Of a stretch of DNA of 64,000 bases, positions 45,357-55,215 are shown in pieces. The stretch spans positions 186,001 to 250,000 of the forward strand of contig WBOU01000005.1 of assembly GCA_009268125.1 (NCBI GenBank), read 5' to 3'. Below the pieces are notes generated by a model. The model ran no database searches, was not told the DNA's origin, and was given only the letters and a program-made list of their open reading frames with translations. This DNA is from Chloroflexia bacterium SDU3-3. GTDB lineage: Bacteria; Chloroflexota; Chloroflexia; Chloroflexales; Roseiflexaceae. The position numbers and the translations under genes are program-made. Positions within the stretch are counted from its first letter, which is position 1, and every line of letters starts with the position of its first letter.

Positions 45357-48300
45357 TTACTTCGACGAGATCGGCAGGAAGTTGATCTTGCCGAACTGCT
45401 CAAGGCGCAGCGATGTGAAGGCCCCATCGTTGACCTCGACCTTGTTCTGCACCCGGACCGCCAGCATGGTGGTGCGGGTCAGCTTGTAGCTGAAGCTCAC
45501 CTTGGCCCCGCTGTCGATCGTCGCGCTGCCGGTCAGCACCACAGCGATCGCCTCGCCGGGTGCGGCGCGCACCGCATCCAGGCCAGCCACGCCCTTAGTC
45601 GCCAGGATCTGCTGCACCTGGGACAGGGTGGCCTTCACCGGCACCGCGCCATCGCTGGCGCTGCCTTCCACATAGGTGGCAGCCGCCTCGTCAAAGTCGC
45701 TGTACACCGTGAGCTTGGCCGGGCTGCCCACGTTCTGGCCCACCACCTTCACTGTCACCGGGTCGGTGATGCCGCCATCAGGAGTGATCGTAGCCGACGA
45801 GTCCGCCGCCGTCTTGGTGTTGTACACCCGGATGGTGCCGTACGAGCCGTTGTCGGCCTGGCCAACCACCTCGAAGTGGTAGCCGTACTGCAGGTTGGTC
45901 GAGCCGGGGTTACCGCTGTGCTGGCCCGTCACCACTACTCCAGCGGTCGAACCAAGATCCAAGAAGTTCACAATATCGGCGCTATAGATCGTCTCGTAGG
46001 CGCTCGGCGTCGTGCCCTCGGAATCGGCCACGAACTCGGCAGGCGTCTTGGGCGAGTAGTAACCCGAAGCTGGCACGACCACGCTGGCGTCGGGGTCGCT
46101 CAGCGCAAAGCGCCGCGCGCGCACAGCCGAAGTGGCCACCGCCGTATCCAGCCGTTCGACGCCTGGGTAGTAGCCCAGCGCATCGTGGAAGCCGTTGACC
46201 GCAGGCAGCGCGGCCTGCAGGGTGGGCGTATACACATAGTCGGAGCCGATCAGCGAGGCCAGCGTCAGCGTGACCGCAGGCGAACCCTGCAGGTTGAAGG
46301 CGCTGTTGATCGCCTGCACGCGCCCGCTCCAGTTGTTGCCTGGCGCGTAGGGGAAAGTGCCCACGCCGGTGGTGATCTTGCCGTTCCTGGGGCCGCGCAG
46401 CGGCTGCGGGTTGGCATCCACGATCAGCAGGCCGCCCTTGGGGCCTTCGCTGGGCAGATCCTCCAGGGTGGCGATCGGCGCGTTGGTCGCGCCAAACGGG
46501 TCGACGCCATAGCGGCTATCGCGCAGCCAGACCAGCAGGCCGGGGGCGTTAACCGGCGTGTGGTCGACGCGGAACTGCTCGCGGCCATCGGCGGTGATAT
46601 CCGAGAAGATCGTGTTGTAGCCATACTTCAGGCCTCGGTCGAAGCCATCGGTATTGCGCCACTCCAGCAGGTAGTACTCGGGGAACTCCTGCGTGCCATC
46701 CGAGAAGCCCCAGCCAGCGCCCAGCGTCTCGCCCGGAATACCGGCGGCAACGGCAGGCACCCAGCCCTTCAGGTCGCTGCTCTCGATTCCGTCGCTGAAG
46801 ATCGCCGTGATACCCTCGCGCACCACAATGTTGTCGATGAACGAGCCGCGCAGGAGCGAGGCCTCATCGGTGTTGTAGCGGAAGCGCAGCTTGATATTCT
46901 GGCCAGCGTAGGCCGAGAGATCGTGCGCCACGCGCTCCCAGCCGCCGCTGGAGCCGGTGTAGGCGTAGGCATTCTCGTAGGCGAAGCGCTTGAGGTTGCC
47001 GTTCGGGTCGGTGTAGCTCGGCCCGCCCACGGTGGATGGGTCGGCGGTGCCGTCGATCACGCCCGGCAGCGTGGTGTAGGTGGTGCCGCCATTGGTCGAA
47101 ACCTCGACGAACAGGTAGTCCCAGTCCTCCTCGATCTCGTGATCGATGTCGAACTTCAGCGTGAGCGGGGCGCTCCGGCCAGCCAGGCTGAGATCACGGG
47201 TGATGGTGTTCTGCGCACCGTTCTGGTCATTGTTCGACCACCACGCCTGGTTGCTGCTACCCTGCAGCTCGGTATAGGTGACATGGTTGGGCGGCAGGTT
47301 CACGCGCACCGCCTGGGTGGTGCCCGCTGGCGGGTTCGAGGTCTGGCCCAGCTTCAGCTCCTGCGGTGCCGCCGACGGCTCGACCACCTTGTAGTCGGCC
47401 CAGCCGAGGGCGTATTTGTCCCAGGCGCTCATGTGGGTCGGGTGGGTGCCGATCAGCTTGCCGGTGTTGCTGCCGGTGCTCATCAGATCCCACCACACCA
47501 CGTTGCTCTCGCCCGCGCGCGAGGTGTCGTACAGGTCGGGCAGGCCGAGGTCGTGGCCGAACTCGTGCACCAGCACGCCGGTCTCCACATCCTCGTACTG
47601 CAGGGTGTAGCCATTAAAGCGGATGTCGCGGTCGGTCGGGTCGCTGGGGTCTTTAGTGTGGGCGACAAAGTTGGGGTCGTTCTGAGGCACGCTAGAGCGG
47701 TGCGCCCACAGCGCCTGGTAGCCCTGCACGCCGCCGCCCGACGACTTGTCCTTGCCAGCGTGGAAGATCACCACGTGGTCGATCAGGCCATCGCCATCGG
47801 TGTCGTAGTCCTTCCAGGGGAAGCTGGGGTCGGCCTTGTTGATCTCGGTGATCAGGTCGGCGATCAGGGCCTTGGGGCCACTGCCGAAGTAGGGGTTGCT
47901 GGGCAGGCCGTCCATATCGGCCATATCCGCAGACTCACCATCGTAGCAGGCGCTCGCGCCGTAGTAGGCCTCGGAGTGCGGCAGCGTCACCCAGCCGATC
48001 ACGCCCTTGGGGCCACCGTCGAACTGCACGTGGCCGCCCGAGACCTCCTCGTAGTAGTTGCGCATGGTCTGGCCGGCCAGGTTGATGCCGGGCTTGCCAT
48101 CCTCGGGGTCGGTCAGGTCGAGCCGCACGCGCTCGGTGATGCCCTCGGTAGAGAACACCAGCTTCTCGTAGTACTCGCGCTCGAAGCTCGGCTGCCAGAA
48201 CGTGAAGTTATCCAGCGGGCCGGGCGAGGGGATCTGGTTGTGCAGCGGGCCGGTGGCCGTCACATTCTCGGTGATGCAGGTCGGGTCATCCACCGAGGTG

Positions 48301-48779
48301 CGGTGCGAGAAGGCGGTGGCGGTGTCGGTGCCGCCGAAATCCACCATCACCGCGAACAGGCGCAGGGTGCCCTCCACGCCCAGGCCCATGGCCTTGGGGC
48401 TGCTGTTGGCGGCCAGCGCGCGCTGCTCGTTCTGCTGCAGCTTGGCGTAGGCAGCAGCGTTGGGGCCGTGGTAGTGCTCGGCGTTCCAGCTGTCCAGCAG
48501 CTCCTCGCGCTTCTGGGCCAGCTGCGCCGCCGATGCACCGGCCCCCAGCTGGCTGCGGGCAATCGCGCCAAGCAGCGTCTCACGCGGGGGCTGGAGGCTC
48601 AGGTCGCGCTTGAGGTCAAGCGAGCGGCCCGATGTGGTTGGCGTGGCTGCCGCGCCGGGGCCATCTTCTTGGGGCGCGCGCTGGGCCTGGGCCGCAGGGG
48701 CGGCGACCAGCGAGCATGTTAAGCCCAGCACCATCAGGGCTGCGGTGCGAGACCACACATAGGACAGTGATCGTTTCAA
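45357..48779 (-). CDS. Secreted M6-family metalloprotease (immune inhibitor A-like)
   Basis: 1140 residues. Signal peptide at about 10-33 (ALMVLGLTCSLVAAPAAQAQ), followed by a propeptide. The zinc site is VHEFGHDLGLPDLYD near residue 405, the HExxHxxGxxD motif of M6 peptidases. A domain with FDIDHEIEEDWDYLFVEVST matches the jelly-roll module that follows the catalytic domain in InhA-like proteases. A further beta-rich region near 1020-1080 (ITDPVTVKVVGQNVGSPAKL) looks IPT-like or Ig-like. The C-terminus KINFLPISSK is a divergent member of the shared tail. It probably degrades extracellular protein. Confidence 0.93.
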   Translation of the reverse strand: MKRSLSYVWSRTAALMVLGLTCSLVAAPAAQAQRAPQEDGPGAAATPTTSGRSLDLKRDLSLQPPRETLLGAIARSQLGAGASAAQLAQKREELLDSWNAEHYHGPNAAAYAKLQQNEQRALAANSSPKAMGLGVEGTLRLFAVMVDFGGTDTATAFSHRTSVDDPTCITENVTATGPLHNQIPSPGPLDNFTFWQPSFEREYYEKLVFSTEGITERVRLDLTDPEDGKPGINLAGQTMRNYYEEVSGGHVQFDGGPKGVIGWVTLPHSEAYYGASACYDGESADMADMDGLPSNPYFGSGPKALIADLITEINKADPSFPWKDYDTDGDGLIDHVVIFHAGKDKSSGGGVQGYQALWAHRSSVPQNDPNFVAHTKDPSDPTDRDIRFNGYTLQYEDVETGVLVHEFGHDLGLPDLYDTSRAGESNVVWWDLMSTGSNTGKLIGTHPTHMSAWDKYALGWADYKVVEPSAAPQELKLGQTSNPPAGTTQAVRVNLPPNHVTYTELQGSSNQAWWSNNDQNGAQNTITRDLSLAGRSAPLTLKFDIDHEIEEDWDYLFVEVSTNGGTTYTTLPGVIDGTADPSTVGGPSYTDPNGNLKRFAYENAYAYTGSSGGWERVAHDLSAYAGQNIKLRFRYNTDEASLLRGSFIDNIVVREGITAIFSDGIESSDLKGWVPAVAAGIPGETLGAGWGFSDGTQEFPEYYLLEWRNTDGFDRGLKYGYNTIFSDITADGREQFRVDHTPVNAPGLLVWLRDSRYGVDPFGATNAPIATLEDLPSEGPKGGLLIVDANPQPLRGPRNGKITTGVGTFPYAPGNNWSGRVQAINSAFNLQGSPAVTLTLASLIGSDYVYTPTLQAALPAVNGFHDALGYYPGVERLDTAVATSAVRARRFALSDPDASVVVPASGYYSPKTPAEFVADSEGTTPSAYETIYSADIVNFLDLGSTAGVVVTGQHSGNPGSTNLQYGYHFEVVGQADNGSYGTIRVYNTKTAADSSATITPDGGITDPVTVKVVGQNVGSPAKLTVYSDFDEAAATYVEGSASDGAVPVKATLSQVQQILATKGVAGLDAVRAAPGEAIAVVLTGSATIDSGAKVSFSYKLTRTTMLAVRVQNKVEVNDGAFTSLRLEQFGKINFLPISSK

Positions 48780-49094
48780 GCCAATGCTCCTTCTGAGTAT
48801 GAAGGCCTACACACCTAGCGAAAGCGGCCTTTTGCAAAGCTCGTACACTAGCAAGGATGGATCAGAATGAAACAGCAGCAGCACCATCGCCACGCTGAAG
48901 GCAATATGGGGTGATAAGGTGATGAGAATGAATGGAATAAAATAGATAGTATGCGCGGTTGTTTTTTTTGTCAACTAGTCGACGGCCGTAAAAATGCACA
49001 AAGAGAAAGAAGCCCAAAGCATATTGATCTGGCATTAGCCCACCTTTAGTGCACTTTTCACCACCAGAGCCAGCTTCACAGCACAGCCACTAGC
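48780..49094. other. Intergenic region upstream of the M6 gene
   Basis: About 315 AT-rich bases hold the presumed promoter of the minus-strand M6 gene. A poly-T run (TTGTTTTTTTTGTCAAC, about 48959-48975) is notable. No gene, riboswitch or clear consensus promoter is recognised. Confidence 0.35.
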
Positions 49095-49140
49095 ACAAAA
49101 CGCACCATGTGAGAAAGGGTTCTCGCACGGTGCGTTTTGT
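49095..49140 (-). terminator. Intrinsic terminator of the large S8 protease gene
   Basis: ACAAAACGCACC (49095-49106) pairs with GGTGCGTTTTGT (49129-49140), and the stem continues inward through TGTGAGAA/TTCTCGCA with mismatches. The T-rich arm follows on the minus strand, 42 bases after the stop codon. Confidence 0.85.
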
Positions 49141-49181
49141 TAGGAGATCATCCTACCAGCAACCACCTAGCTGCGATCATG

Positions 49182-52100
49182 CTAGCGCGTGACCAGCGGC
49201 AGGTAGATAAAGCTGTTCGGCCCGCCACCCGGCGTCGGCGTCACCGGCGTCGCGGTCGGCGTGGTGGGTGTGGTTGTCACCGTGCCTGTCGCGGTCGGCG
49301 TGGTCGGTGTCGTCGTCACCGTGCCCGTCGCGGTCGGCGTGGTCGGTGTCGTCGTCACCGTGCCTGTTGCGGTCGGCGTGGTCGGTGTCGTCGTCACCGT
49401 GCCCGTCGCGGTCGGCGTGGTCGGTGTCGTCGTCACCGTGCCTGTCGCCGTCGCCGTCGGCGTGGTCGTCACGGTCCCGGTCGAAGTCGGCGTCGAGGTC
49501 GGCGTCGGCTCGACAAGGTCGATCACCTCCAGCTTGTTGCCCTCGGCGTTGTGCATGTGGAAGAGTACGATGCCCTGCGTGTCGTTGTCGGCGTAGGCCG
49601 CGCGGTTGTAGACCGCCGGGATAGTCTCGCCCTGGTAGTCCACAAAGAGCGGTATGCCCTCGACGATACCGCCGCTGAACTGCACGCCAGGAGTGGCCGG
49701 GTTGTAGACCAGATCCGGGGTCGAATCGACCAAGTTGCCAGTGAGCTTCGAGTAGGTCGCCACCGAGTAGGTGAAGGTGCTGTTGCTGTCGGTCAGGCCC
49801 AGATCGGCAGCGTCAGCGCCCAAAACCATCGCGTTGGTGTGATAGGGCGCTTGGTCAATCGCACCGCTGGCAAAGTTGAGGTAGCCGACTGCCGAGCTTG
49901 CCCCCACCGAGTAGTCGTAGAGGCTGGTGACGAAGACATCCGTCGGGCTGGTGTTCTGCTTGATCGAGTTGTTGTAGAGCACATAGTCATAGAAGCCATC
50001 GTTGTCCGAATCGATGAAGATCTCGTAGTCAACGATATTTGGCGAATCCCAGCTACCGTAGCCCGAAACCAAGAAATACAGTTTGGTGTCATCGATCGAC
50101 AGGTCAGGGGCATAGGTGCTAGAAACACCCACGTGCTGGATGTCGGAGGCGCGCGCGACGCCAGTACTGCCAGCATCGGGGCTGGTGTAGGCCAGCTCGA
50201 AGGCCGAGACGAGGGAGAAGGTGTCATCGGCCGCCAAGCCCGTATCAAAGCCCTCGCCCGTCAGGTCAATCGACACATCCTGCGAGGCAGCCCCCGTCAG
50301 CTCGACCTCGCTATCGGATGCCTGCATGGTGGATGTGATGCGCGGCGCGGCGTACACCGGCAGGCGCAGCTCGGATGCCGCCGTGGTCGGCACAAGCTTC
50401 AGGTAGCCCTGGGCCTCGCTGATCCAGTTGCGGGCATAGCCGACCTGGGTCGAATTCTCCGAGGGGCTGAGCGCGTGGTTCAGCTGCGCGGGATCCACCG
50501 TCAGCGTGATCGTCACATCCACGCTCGCGCCCGCCGCCACCGTCACCTGCGCGGGGCTGACCGTGTACGCGACGCCTGGGATGCTGGCCGCCGCCACATA
50601 GCTGAGATCGTAGGTGACCGAGCTGGCACCTTTGTTCTCGACCGTGGCCTGCTTCTGCAGCGTGATCGCCTCGGTGATCTCCAACGTGCCGAACGACACG
50701 CCGACCACATTCGGCTGCTCTTTGTTATAGATCAGCACCGAGTCGTTGGCGGCATTCACCAGATCCACGCGGCCAGCGCCCATGCGGGTGGGGCCGAAGA
50801 TCGGCGAGTTGCTGGCAACCGCCGAGCGCACGTCGTTCTTCGCCGTGTTCATGGCCAGCGCCTTCAGCTCCTGCACGCTCCAGCCGGGGTGCAGCTGGCG
50901 CAGCAGCGCCAGCGAGCCTGCGATTTGTGGCGCGGCCATCGAGGTGCCATTCAGGCTCTCGCCCCCAGTGTTCGAGCCCGAGCGGGTGGAGAAGATACCC
51001 TGGCCGGGGGCGGCAATATCGGGCTTCAGCAGGCCATCTCGGCGCGGCCCCATCGAGGAAAAGTCGGACAGGGTGTCGCTCTGACCAGGGAAGCCGTACT
51101 GGCCCGTGCCACGGTAGGCCTTGTCAAAGGTAGCCGTGACACGCTTGCCAGCGGCCAGAGCCGCCTTGATCGCAGCGCCGGTGGCCTTGGGCATCGAGGC
51201 CGAGGGCGCAACCGAGCTACCCGTGATGCTCAGATCAAACACGTCGGTGTTGTCGACCAAGATAACGCCCTTGGCACCAGCAGCCACCGCATTCCCTGTG
51301 CGCGCGACCGAGCCGCCGCAGCTTGGGTCGGTCCAGTCCAGCAGGGCGATCTTGCCGTTCAGCAGGGCCTTGTTCGCCGTGGTGAAGGCCGCGCAGCCAT
51401 CGCGCTGGGTGGGAGGGTAGACAATATCGCCCGTGAAGCCGGGCGCGGAATCCCAGGCGTAGGCCGCCGAGAAGGAGATAGGCTGCAGCGTATCAGCCAG
51501 CGCCTCGGAGTCGGCGGTCACGTGCATCGAATCCATAATGTCCGCTGCATCGACCGAGGAGGCCACGCTGATCACGCTGGCGGCAGAGCCAGGCGAGCCA
51601 GTGATGTAGTGGGTATCGTACGCGTTACCCGACGAGGCCACCACCACCACACCAGCACTCACTGCGCGCTCGCTGGCCACCGCATCAGGGTCGGTATCCA
51701 GGTCGTCATAGCCCGAGTAGCCCGAGCCAAGCGACATGTTCACCACATCCAGGTGATCGCTAGTGTCGCCGTCGCCATTGGGGTCGATCGCATAGTCCAG
51801 CGCTGGCACCACCAGGTTGGTCGAGCCATCGCAGCCAAACACGCGGATGCCATACAGCAATGCGCCAGGGGCTACGCCAGGGCCGATCTTGAATGAGGAA
51901 AGCGAGAAGTCGAGCGAGCTGTTGTAGGGGCCGGCGTAGGTATTGCCAGCTGTGGTGACGCCCAGGCCAGCCACGGTGCCCGCCACATGCGAGCCATGGC
52001 CGCCGCCGTCATCCGCCGAGCAATCTAGCGGGTCGGCATCGGGGTGAGGAACCGGCTGGTAGCTCGGCGATGTCGGGTCGGCGTTGTAGTCGTCGCCAGC

Positions 52101-52784
52101 CAGATCGGTGCCGCCCGCCACCTTGGCCGTGGGGAACGAGCCAGGCTCGATCACCGCACCATCATTGGCGGCGTAGTCCTTGGTGCCGCCAAAGTTGGCG
52201 TGGGTGTAGTCGATGCCCGTATCGATGATGCCAACGCGGATGCCCGTGCCGGTCACATTTGCGCCAGTGGTATTCCACAGCTGCGGCGCGCCGATCTCGG
52301 GCACGCTGATCGAGTTGTCGAGCTGCTTTGGTGTCAGGCGATGGATGGCCTTCACACTGCTGAGCGAGGACAGGGTGGAGAGCTTGGCGGCATCCACCAT
52401 CACCGCCACGCCGTTGTAGACACGCTGCGAGGTATAGATCGTCTTCGCGCCAGCGCTCGTCAGAGCGCTCTGCAGGGCCGACTGCTCGCCCTTGATCGTG
52501 GCCAGCTGGCTTCGCTGCGCGGCAGCGATGGCATTCTGGGAAAAACCACGAGATTTACCCTCGATCGCCACCTGGAAGGTAGGGGGGGTCTTCAGCTCCA
52601 GCAGAACCTGTACATCACCCTTGGCCTGCTGCAGGCTCGGGGGGATCTTCGCGGCAAGCTCAGCGCCCGCCAGCTTTTGCGAATCGCGCACGGTTGGCGG
52701 CTGTGTGTGTTGGGCCGATGCGGTAAGCGGCACCATGCTGGCAAGGATCACAACCGTTGCCAGTGAGCGGAAAAGATGTCTCAT
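49182..52784 (-). CDS. Large secreted subtilisin-like protease (S8) with PA domain and Thr/Pro repeat
   Basis: 1200 residues. Signal peptide (SLATVVILASMVPLTASA), inhibitor I9-like propeptide (about 60-155), then an S8 domain with Asp188 in IIDTGIDYTHANF, His263 in GHGSHVAG and Ser615 in NGTSMAAPQIAG. A protease-associated insert (IALLDWTDPSCGGSVARTG, GVILVDN) lies near 480-540. Beta-sandwich domains fill about 690-1100. A 13-residue Thr/Pro-rich unit repeats five times near the end and is followed by SFIYLPLVTR, the shared tail. The repeat probably spans the cell envelope. The gene is flanked by its own leader and terminator. Confidence 0.94.
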   Translation of the reverse strand: MRHLFRSLATVVILASMVPLTASAQHTQPPTVRDSQKLAGAELAAKIPPSLQQAKGDVQVLLELKTPPTFQVAIEGKSRGFSQNAIAAAQRSQLATIKGEQSALQSALTSAGAKTIYTSQRVYNGVAVMVDAAKLSTLSSLSSVKAIHRLTPKQLDNSISVPEIGAPQLWNTTGANVTGTGIRVGIIDTGIDYTHANFGGTKDYAANDGAVIEPGSFPTAKVAGGTDLAGDDYNADPTSPSYQPVPHPDADPLDCSADDGGGHGSHVAGTVAGLGVTTAGNTYAGPYNSSLDFSLSSFKIGPGVAPGALLYGIRVFGCDGSTNLVVPALDYAIDPNGDGDTSDHLDVVNMSLGSGYSGYDDLDTDPDAVASERAVSAGVVVVASSGNAYDTHYITGSPGSAASVISVASSVDAADIMDSMHVTADSEALADTLQPISFSAAYAWDSAPGFTGDIVYPPTQRDGCAAFTTANKALLNGKIALLDWTDPSCGGSVARTGNAVAAGAKGVILVDNTDVFDLSITGSSVAPSASMPKATGAAIKAALAAGKRVTATFDKAYRGTGQYGFPGQSDTLSDFSSMGPRRDGLLKPDIAAPGQGIFSTRSGSNTGGESLNGTSMAAPQIAGSLALLRQLHPGWSVQELKALAMNTAKNDVRSAVASNSPIFGPTRMGAGRVDLVNAANDSVLIYNKEQPNVVGVSFGTLEITEAITLQKQATVENKGASSVTYDLSYVAAASIPGVAYTVSPAQVTVAAGASVDVTITLTVDPAQLNHALSPSENSTQVGYARNWISEAQGYLKLVPTTAASELRLPVYAAPRITSTMQASDSEVELTGAASQDVSIDLTGEGFDTGLAADDTFSLVSAFELAYTSPDAGSTGVARASDIQHVGVSSTYAPDLSIDDTKLYFLVSGYGSWDSPNIVDYEIFIDSDNDGFYDYVLYNNSIKQNTSPTDVFVTSLYDYSVGASSAVGYLNFASGAIDQAPYHTNAMVLGADAADLGLTDSNSTFTYSVATYSKLTGNLVDSTPDLVYNPATPGVQFSGGIVEGIPLFVDYQGETIPAVYNRAAYADNDTQGIVLFHMHNAEGNKLEVIDLVEPTPTSTPTSTGTVTTTPTATATGTVTTTPTTPTATGTVTTTPTTPTATGTVTTTPTTPTATGTVTTTPTTPTATGTVTTTPTTPTATPVTPTPGGGPNSFIYLPLVTR
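49255..49449 (-). repeat. Five 39-bp tandem repeats in the S8 protease gene
   Basis: Five in-frame 39-bp units (49255-49293, -49332, -49371, -49410, -49449) encode T-x-T-G-T-V-T-T-T-P-type residues. Units differ by only a few bases, typical of a coding minisatellite whose copy number can vary by slippage. Confidence 0.9.
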
Positions 52785-53376
52785 GGGTTACCCTTGGCTA
52801 TGAGAAAACAACTCCAAGAAACCAGCCTCCGACGAGCGAACAGTCCTTTCTATCCATAAAAAGCTATAGATAACAGCAGCTTTGTGCTGAAGACCACTTC
52901 ATTATCGTAAGGCAGAGTAGATACCGTTTGGCATCACCAGGGTATACCAACCGAAGGGATACGAGCATATCGTTCCCATGCGCTTCCCACAACAAAATAT
53001 GCAGAACCAGCCTATACAGGCGATATTTGATCGAATCTACCGCTCGGGCGATAGCAGAAAACCAGCATGGAATCTATCGACGACATCCATACTGGGCAAC
53101 TTCGGTGTCAGAACTTAATGAAAAAATGAGAGTTCGGAGTATTATGCGTATTTTCGCCAGATTGTCAAGTTGACCACTCGGATCAACAAGGCCTATGCGT
53201 TCTCGTTCGGTAGACATGTTTACCACCAAGGCTCCAAGGCTCCAAGGCTCCAAGGAGAAAAAGAGAACGATGCCACGAAAACACGAAGGGGAGAAAACCG
53301 ATTCACCATCAAGAGGCCCTAGGCAAAACATCATCATACAGAATGCATAGGCCCTGGGGACTTAGGTGCGCTTTAA
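52785..53376. other. Divergent intergenic region with a dispersed-repeat copy
   Basis: About 590 bases between the S8 protease and tatA. A copy of the dispersed repeat occupies 53219-53300: ACCACCAAGGCTCCAAGG followed by two extra GCTCCAAG units and a degenerate CCACGAAAACACGAAGG. The rest is AT-rich and holds the protease promoter. No gene is supported. Confidence 0.5.
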
Positions 53377-53404
53377 TTGACAGCCCCTATCCATACGGTA
53401 TAAT
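53377..53404 (+). promoter_or_regulatory. Consensus housekeeping promoter of tatA
   Basis: TTGACA (53377-53382) and TATAAT (53399-53404) are both perfect consensus hexamers with a 16-bp spacer, about 84 bases before the tatA start. Confidence 0.88.
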
Positions 53405-53487
53405 ACCTAGGTCGGAAGCCCATAGGGCGGCGTGCTTGCCATGCCGCAAATCTATGGCCGATATCTACTTTATGAAGGAGAACGGCT

Positions 53488-53673
53488 ATGCCTAGCCTCG
53501 GGCCAGTCGAACTGATTATCATCCTTGTGATTGTGGTTGTGCTATTTGGCGCGAGCCGGCTCCGTGGTATCGGCGGCGCACTGGGTGGCAGCATCAAAGA
53601 GTTCAAGCAGGCCGTGCGCGACGACTCGTCTGCGGCATCGAGCGCGCCCAATAAGGACGATCAGAAGGCATAG
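53488..53673 (+). CDS. tatA: Twin-arginine translocase subunit TatA
   Basis: 61 residues. The N-terminal membrane helix [19 protein letters not shown] is followed by the [20 protein letters not shown] hinge and amphipathic helix typical of TatA/E, then a short acidic/Ser-rich tail. AAGGAG (53475-53480) precedes the ATG. It forms the pore-like part of the Tat pathway for folded proteins. No tatC or tatB is nearby. The consensus promoter upstream suggests strong constitutive expression, and it may read through into obg. Confidence 0.93.
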   Translation: MPSLGPVELIIILVIVVVLFGASRLRGIGGALGGSIKEFKQAVRDDSSAASSAPNKDDQKA

Positions 53674-53890
53674 TCGGTCGCCACAGCGCCTTTGGCATGT
53701 GGCCTGTTTACGTTGTCCTGTCGCTGTACCAGCGGCCTGAACGGGAAGAGGCGTCGCCACTTCTGGTGTGCCATCGCCTCGATCCACCTTGCGCCTGCCA
53801 ACGCGCAAGCTGTTTAGGCTCGCGGTACAGCTTTTTTTCGCTATCGCCGCCGGTGCCCTGTGTAGTGGCGGCAACACACACAACCCCTAT

Positions 53891-55189
53891 ATGAGTGCAG
53901 AATTTTTTGACCGCGCGCAGATCTTGGTGCGCGCAGGCACCGGCGGCGACGGCATGGCCACCTTCCGGCGCGAGAAGTTTGTGCCCCGCGGCGGGCCGGA
54001 TGGCGGCGACGGCGGGCGCGGCGGCAGCGTGTATCTGGTGGTCGACAAGCACCTCAACACGCTCCAGCGGTTCCAGAACGACCGCAAGTTTGTGGCCAAA
54101 AACGGCGACAACGGCGGATCGACCAAAAAGCACGGGCGCAACGGCGACGACCTGTTCATCCCGGTGCCACCTGGCACCGTGGTGCGCACCGAGATCGACG
54201 GCCAGGTCTACGAGGTCGATCTGGAGCAGCCGGGCATGCGCCTTCTGGCTGCAAGAGGAGGCAAGGGAGGGTTAGGCAACGTGCACTTCACCACCTCCAC
54301 CCACCAGGCCCCCAAGATCGCCGAGCTGGGCGAGCCGGGCCAAGAGCTCACGCTGGAGCTGGAGCTGAAGCTGATCGCCGACGTGGGCCTGGTAGGCTTC
54401 CCCAACGCCGGGAAGTCCTCGCTGATCAGCGCGGTGAGCGCGGCGCGGCCCAAGATCGCCAACTACCCCTTCACCACGCTGCAGCCCAACCTAGGCGTGG
54501 CGCTGGTGGGCGACTTCTCGTTCGTGATCGCCGACATCCCCGGCATCATCGAGGGCGCGCACCAGGGCGTGGGCCTAGGCTTCGACTTCCTGCGCCACAT
54601 CGAGCGTACCGGCATGCTCATCCACGTGGTGGATGCGGCGGGCACCGACGGGCGCGACCCGGTCGAGGACTACCGGATCATCCTGAACGAGCTGAACGAG
54701 TACCAGCCCGAGCTGGCCGAGCGCCCGCGCATGGTGGCGCTGAACAAGGCCGATCTGCCTGAGGCCGAGGAGCACATCCCCCGCCTGCGCGAGGTGATCG
54801 AGCTGCCGCCCGAGCAGGTCTTCACTATCTCCGCCGCCACCCGCCAGGGCACCGACGAGCTGATCCGCAGCGTGGCCGGCCTGCTGGCCCAGTCGCCACG
54901 ACAGACCAGCGAGGTGCGCGAGGAGCTGCTGGAGTGGAACGTGCCCGTGGTGGACGACCGCGCCTATTCGGTGGAGCAGGTGGATGGCGGCTACCGCGTC
55001 GAGGGCAAACGCATCGAGCGGCTGGTGTCGATGACCAACTTTGCCCAGCCCGAGTCGCTGCTGCGGCTCCAGCGCGTGCTGGAGGCCACCGGCATCACCA
55101 GGGCGCTGCTGGCGGCTGGCGTGAAGGAGGGCGACACCGTCTTCATCGAGAAGGCCGAGCTGCTCTGGTCGGATGAGTACGGGGCCTAG
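53891..55189 (+). CDS. obg: Obg family ribosome-associated GTPase
   Basis: 432 residues from ATG 53891 ([16 protein letters not shown]), which aligns with Obg N-termini; the frame extends upstream to an ATG at 53768 but that part is not Obg-like. No ribosome site is visible before 53891. Domains: the glycine-rich Obg fold ([19 protein letters not shown]), a G domain with [14 protein letters not shown] and NKADLP, and a C-terminal OCT domain (about 345-432). It acts in 50S ribosome assembly and stress signalling. It follows tatA without a terminator between them. Confidence 0.95.
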   Translation: MSAEFFDRAQILVRAGTGGDGMATFRREKFVPRGGPDGGDGGRGGSVYLVVDKHLNTLQRFQNDRKFVAKNGDNGGSTKKHGRNGDDLFIPVPPGTVVRTEIDGQVYEVDLEQPGMRLLAARGGKGGLGNVHFTTSTHQAPKIAELGEPGQELTLELELKLIADVGLVGFPNAGKSSLISAVSAARPKIANYPFTTLQPNLGVALVGDFSFVIADIPGIIEGAHQGVGLGFDFLRHIERTGMLIHVVDAAGTDGRDPVEDYRIILNELNEYQPELAERPRMVALNKADLPEAEEHIPRLREVIELPPEQVFTISAATRQGTDELIRSVAGLLAQSPRQTSEVREELLEWNVPVVDDRAYSVEQVDGGYRVEGKRIERLVSMTNFAQPESLLRLQRVLEATGITRALLAAGVKEGDTVFIEKAELLWSDEYGA

Positions 55190-55215
55190 CCCCGCTGCGT
55201 GGAAAGAAGAGCGAC

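Noticed and set aside
45315..48722. Very long open frame on the plus strand opposite the M6 protease
   Set aside because: It mirrors the codon pattern of a GC-rich gene on the other strand and is a low-complexity Arg/His/Ala/Gly-rich sequence. The minus-strand protein has a signal peptide and zinc motif.
49137..51896. Long plus-strand open frame opposite the large S8 protease
   Set aside because: Arg/His-rich shadow without domain signals; the minus-strand protease has a full catalytic triad.
34571..52784. LPxTG sortase signals in the secreted proteins
   Set aside because: The tails are LPLVT[KR], LPLLGR or LPISSK at the very C-terminus, without the hydrophobic segment and distal basic tail that sortase substrates need, and no sortase gene is present.
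53768..53890. N-terminal extension of Obg resembling a signal peptide
   Set aside because: Obg proteins are cytoplasmic and begin at the glycine-rich Obg fold; the extension has no ribosome site and looks like a chance reading of the intergenic region.
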